In this document: positions 5,780 through 7,811 of the stretch, in pieces
Layout: every line of letters begins with the position of its first letter
Position numbering within the stretch: position 1 is the stretch's first letter
Assembly (NCBI GenBank): GCA_046726955.1
Contig: JBKPBQ010000317.1
Location: 1 to 7,811, forward strand
Direction: 5' to 3'
Length of the DNA: 7,811 nucleotides
Source: CAVPGH01 sp046726955
Lineage (GTDB): Bacteria; Acidobacteriota; Vicinamibacteria; Fen-336
Made by a program: the position numbers and the translations under genes
Notes under the pieces: model-generated
The model's database searches: none
Seen by the model: the letters and a program-made list of their open reading frames with translations, nothing else
What the model was told of the DNA's origin: nothing

Positions 5780-7811
5780 TCAGCGGATTCGCGCCTTGAA
5801 ACCGCTGCCGAAGCTACTGACCCACACGCGTTTGCCGTCCGTGGAGACGGTCACCGCGCCGTCCCGATCCGTCCGCAGGACGAGAGCCCCCTGCCTCTCG
5901 TACCGGTCCACCACCTCGGGATGGGGATGCCCGAAGGCGTTGCGGCGGCCCGCGGACACGATGGCCACGCGCGGTGCTGTCTCGGCCACGAACGCGGGAG
6001 CGCTGCTCGACCGGCTGCCGTGGTGCGGGACCTTGAGCACCAAGGCTCGTCCGGCCGCGAGCGATTCCTCCCCGCGCCGCTCCACGTCTCCCGTGAGCAG
6101 GAAGCGCACGTCGCCGTACTCGAGTGCGATCACGACGGAGTCATCGTTGCGGACGACATGCGGCCGGATGGATGGCGGAGGAGGCCCGAGAATGCGCAGC
6201 CACGCACCCTCCCAGTCGACGGCGACGCCGCGCGCCACGGACCGCCGGGCCGCTCCCGCCGTTCGCAACGCGTCGTCTAGGCGGTCGTAGCTTGGGTCGT
6301 CCAGCGGAGCCGGGCCTTCCCACACGTCGCCGACCGCGAACGCACGGACGAGGAACGGCGCGCCTCCCACGTGGTCGGGGTGCGCGTGCGAGAGGATGAT
6401 CGAGTCGATCCTGCGGACGGCGAAGCTCCAGAGGAACGGAGCGACCACGGTCTCGCCGAGGTCGAACCGGCCCTCCGAGGCGGCTCCGGAGTCGACCAGG
6501 AGCACGCGGCCGCTCGGCGACCGCAGCACCAGCGCGTCGCCCTGGCCCACGTCGAGGACCGTGACGTGGAGCCGCCCGTCGACTCCGCGCGGCGCCGGGC
6601 CCACGAGGACGAGAGCGGTCTCGACCGCGAGGAGGGCGAGCCCTGCCACCCGGCGGCCGCGCTGCAGGAACGCGAGAGCGACCACGTAGACGCACCAGGC
6701 GAGCGCCGATGGCCCCGGCACCCGCGGGTCGAGCCCGGGGACGAGGAGCCCGAGCTCGCTCGAGCGCAGCAGCGCGTGCGCCGTCCACCACGCGAGCGTT
6801 CCCGCGATCGGCGCGAGAGGCTGGATGAGCGCCGCGCACAGCAGCACGCCGATCCCGGCCACGAGCACCGCCGACGAGAGCGGCACGGCGAGCAGGTTGA
6901 GCAGGAGCCCGGCGGGAGCCATCCGATGGAAGTGGAGGGCGAGGAGCGGAAGGAGCGCGGCCTGGACGGCCAGCGACGCCACGACCGCGCGCTCGATCCC
7001 GAAAGGCAGCCGCTTCAGCCCCGCGCAAAGGGGGGGCGCGAGGACGACGAGGGCGAGCGTCGCGCCGAACGAGAGCTGGAAGCCGACGTCGCTGACGTTG
7101 GACGGCCGGTGCACGAGGAGGACGAGCGCGGCGAGGCCGAGGAGGTTGCCGAGGTCGGCGTCGAGGTCGAGAGCGCGGCCGGACAGGAGGACCACGGCCA
7201 TGAGGCTCGCGCGCACGACCGGCACGTCGCCGCCCACGAAGGCCGCGTAGAGGACCGCGATGCCTCCGCCCAGCACCGCCTGGAGCGCGGGCGAGCCCTG
7301 CAGCGCCCGCGCCGCCGCCACCACGATCCCGGCCACGAGCGCCACCTGCGCGCCGGAGAGGGCGAGCACGTGGTACGTGCCCGAGACGCGGAACGCCTCC
7401 GCGGTCCGGTCGTCGAGCCCCGCCCGATCTCCGAGGACCATCGCCCGCACGAGCGATTCCTCCTGCCCGGCGGCGACGTAACGGGCGATCGCCCGGCGCG
7501 CCCAGCTTCGCGCCCGGGCCATCCATCCCGCCGTGGGCTCCACCGTGAGGAGCTGCGCACTCTTCACCTGGCCCACTGCGGCGAGCCCCTCGTGACAGGC
7601 CCGGTCCTCCGCGGGCTCGATACCGGGATCCTCGTATCCCTTGATCGCTCGCAACGTGGCCCACGCGCGCACGCGATCGCCGTCGCGGATCTCCGGCCGC
7701 GCCGCGAGGCCGAACGCGTCGAGACGCACGCGGCCCTGCAGATCCTGCGTGCGGCCCGCCGCGGTCAGCCGCTCGACGTCGAGCGTGAGGCGGAGGCGGT
7801 CCGGCCGGTCC
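5780..7811 (-). CDS. comEC: ComEC/Rec2 family DNA-uptake channel protein, 5' end beyond the window
   Basis: ComEC is the inner-membrane channel that carries single-stranded DNA into the cytoplasm during natural transformation. A GTG at 7729 could pass for the start, but the frame stays open to the window edge and the 27 extra codons (RLRLTLDVERLTAAG...LQGRV) read as part of the N-terminal DUF4131/OB-like domain, so the gene is truncated here. Visible residues number 676, counting from 7810. The competence domain holds VLGDRAGLDDRTAEAF (125-140) and GTYHVLALSGAQV (144-156), followed by many membrane segments to about 400. The C-terminal metallo-beta-lactamase domain has LDVGQGDA (419-426), SHAHPDHVGG (474-483; H475, H477, D479, H480), LTGD (D575), VPHHGS (H596, H597) and GHPHPEV (H628, H630), so the metal site looks intact. 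In the competence motif the usual ISGLH is LSGAQ. No other com gene is in view. It is separated from the next gene by 110 bases. Confidence 0.96.
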   Translation of the reverse strand, partial: DRPDRLRLTLDVERLTAAGRTQDLQGRVRLDAFGLAARPEIRDGDRVRAWATLRAIKGYEDPGIEPAEDRACHEGLAAVGQVKSAQLLTVEPTAGWMARARSWARRAIARYVAAGQEESLVRAMVLGDRAGLDDRTAEAFRVSGTYHVLALSGAQVALVAGIVVAAARALQGSPALQAVLGGGIAVLYAAFVGGDVPVVRASLMAVVLLSGRALDLDADLGNLLGLAALVLLVHRPSNVSDVGFQLSFGATLALVVLAPPLCAGLKRLPFGIERAVVASLAVQAALLPLLALHFHRMAPAGLLLNLLAVPLSSAVLVAGIGVLLCAALIQPLAPIAGTLAWWTAHALLRSSELGLLVPGLDPRVPGPSALAWCVYVVALAFLQRGRRVAGLALLAVETALVLVGPAPRGVDGRLHVTVLDVGQGDALVLRSPSGRVLLVDSGAASEGRFDLGETVVAPFLWSFAVRRIDSIILSHAHPDHVGGAPFLVRAFAVGDVWEGPAPLDDPSYDRLDDALRTAGAARRSVARGVAVDWEGAWLRILGPPPPSIRPHVVRNDDSVVIALEYGDVRFLLTGDVERRGEESLAAGRALVLKVPHHGSRSSSAPAFVAETAPRVAIVSAGRRNAFGHPHPEVVDRYERQGALVLRTDRDGAVTVSTDGKRVWVSSFGSGFKARIR

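Noticed and set aside
6141..7664. A 507-codon minus-strand frame within comEC.
   Set aside because: It is a low-complexity Arg/Gly/Pro/Ala translation in a different frame from the clear ComEC motifs.
7727..7729. GTG as the true start of comEC.
   Set aside because: The frame continues to the window edge and the extra residues fit the N-terminal domain. Starting here would leave out most of that domain.

Overview
The window is a bacterial chromosomal segment, strongly GC-rich by eye, with G or C at most third codon positions. All eight genes I can support lie on the minus strand, so transcription runs from high to low coordinates. No rRNA, tRNA, CRISPR array, insertion sequence or long repeat was seen. 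The mix of DUF1844, DUF4388 and TPR/zinc-ribbon membrane proteins with a ribF and a partner-switching module resembles Acidobacteriota or another GC-rich deep-branching Gram-negative phylum. That placement is inferred from gene content only.

In transcription order: (1) comEC, a DNA-uptake channel with a C-terminal metallo-beta-lactamase domain, occupies 7811-5780 and its 5' end lies beyond the window. (2) A 110-base intergenic gap, the only sizeable one, carries a weak candidate promoter. (3) A tightly packed run follows: a DUF1844 protein (5669-5250), a large TPR membrane protein with a six-cysteine zinc-ribbon-like cluster (5253-3295), a DUF4388 protein with one membrane segment and a pseudopilin-like tail (3287-2064), ribF (2034-1081), a STAS anti-sigma-factor antagonist (1053-688), an RsbW-type ATPase/kinase (691-155), and the first 48 codons of a further gene (146-1).

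The gaps in this run are -4, 7, 29, 27, -4 and 8 bases, with no terminator-like hairpin between genes, so one operon is plausible. Two themes sit side by side. Upstream is a membrane/envelope pair (TPR/zinc-ribbon and DUF4388 proteins). Downstream is a partner-switching pair (STAS plus HATPase) whose input phosphatase may be the truncated last gene. RibF, which makes FMN and FAD, lies between them with no other riboflavin gene nearby. No sigma factor or other obvious target of the switch is visible.

The most notable items are the two membrane proteins. The DUF4388 protein joins a cytoplasmic signalling-type module to a periplasmic domain that resembles the tail of type II secretion pseudopilins. 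The TPR protein combines predicted periplasmic repeats with a predicted cytoplasmic zinc site.
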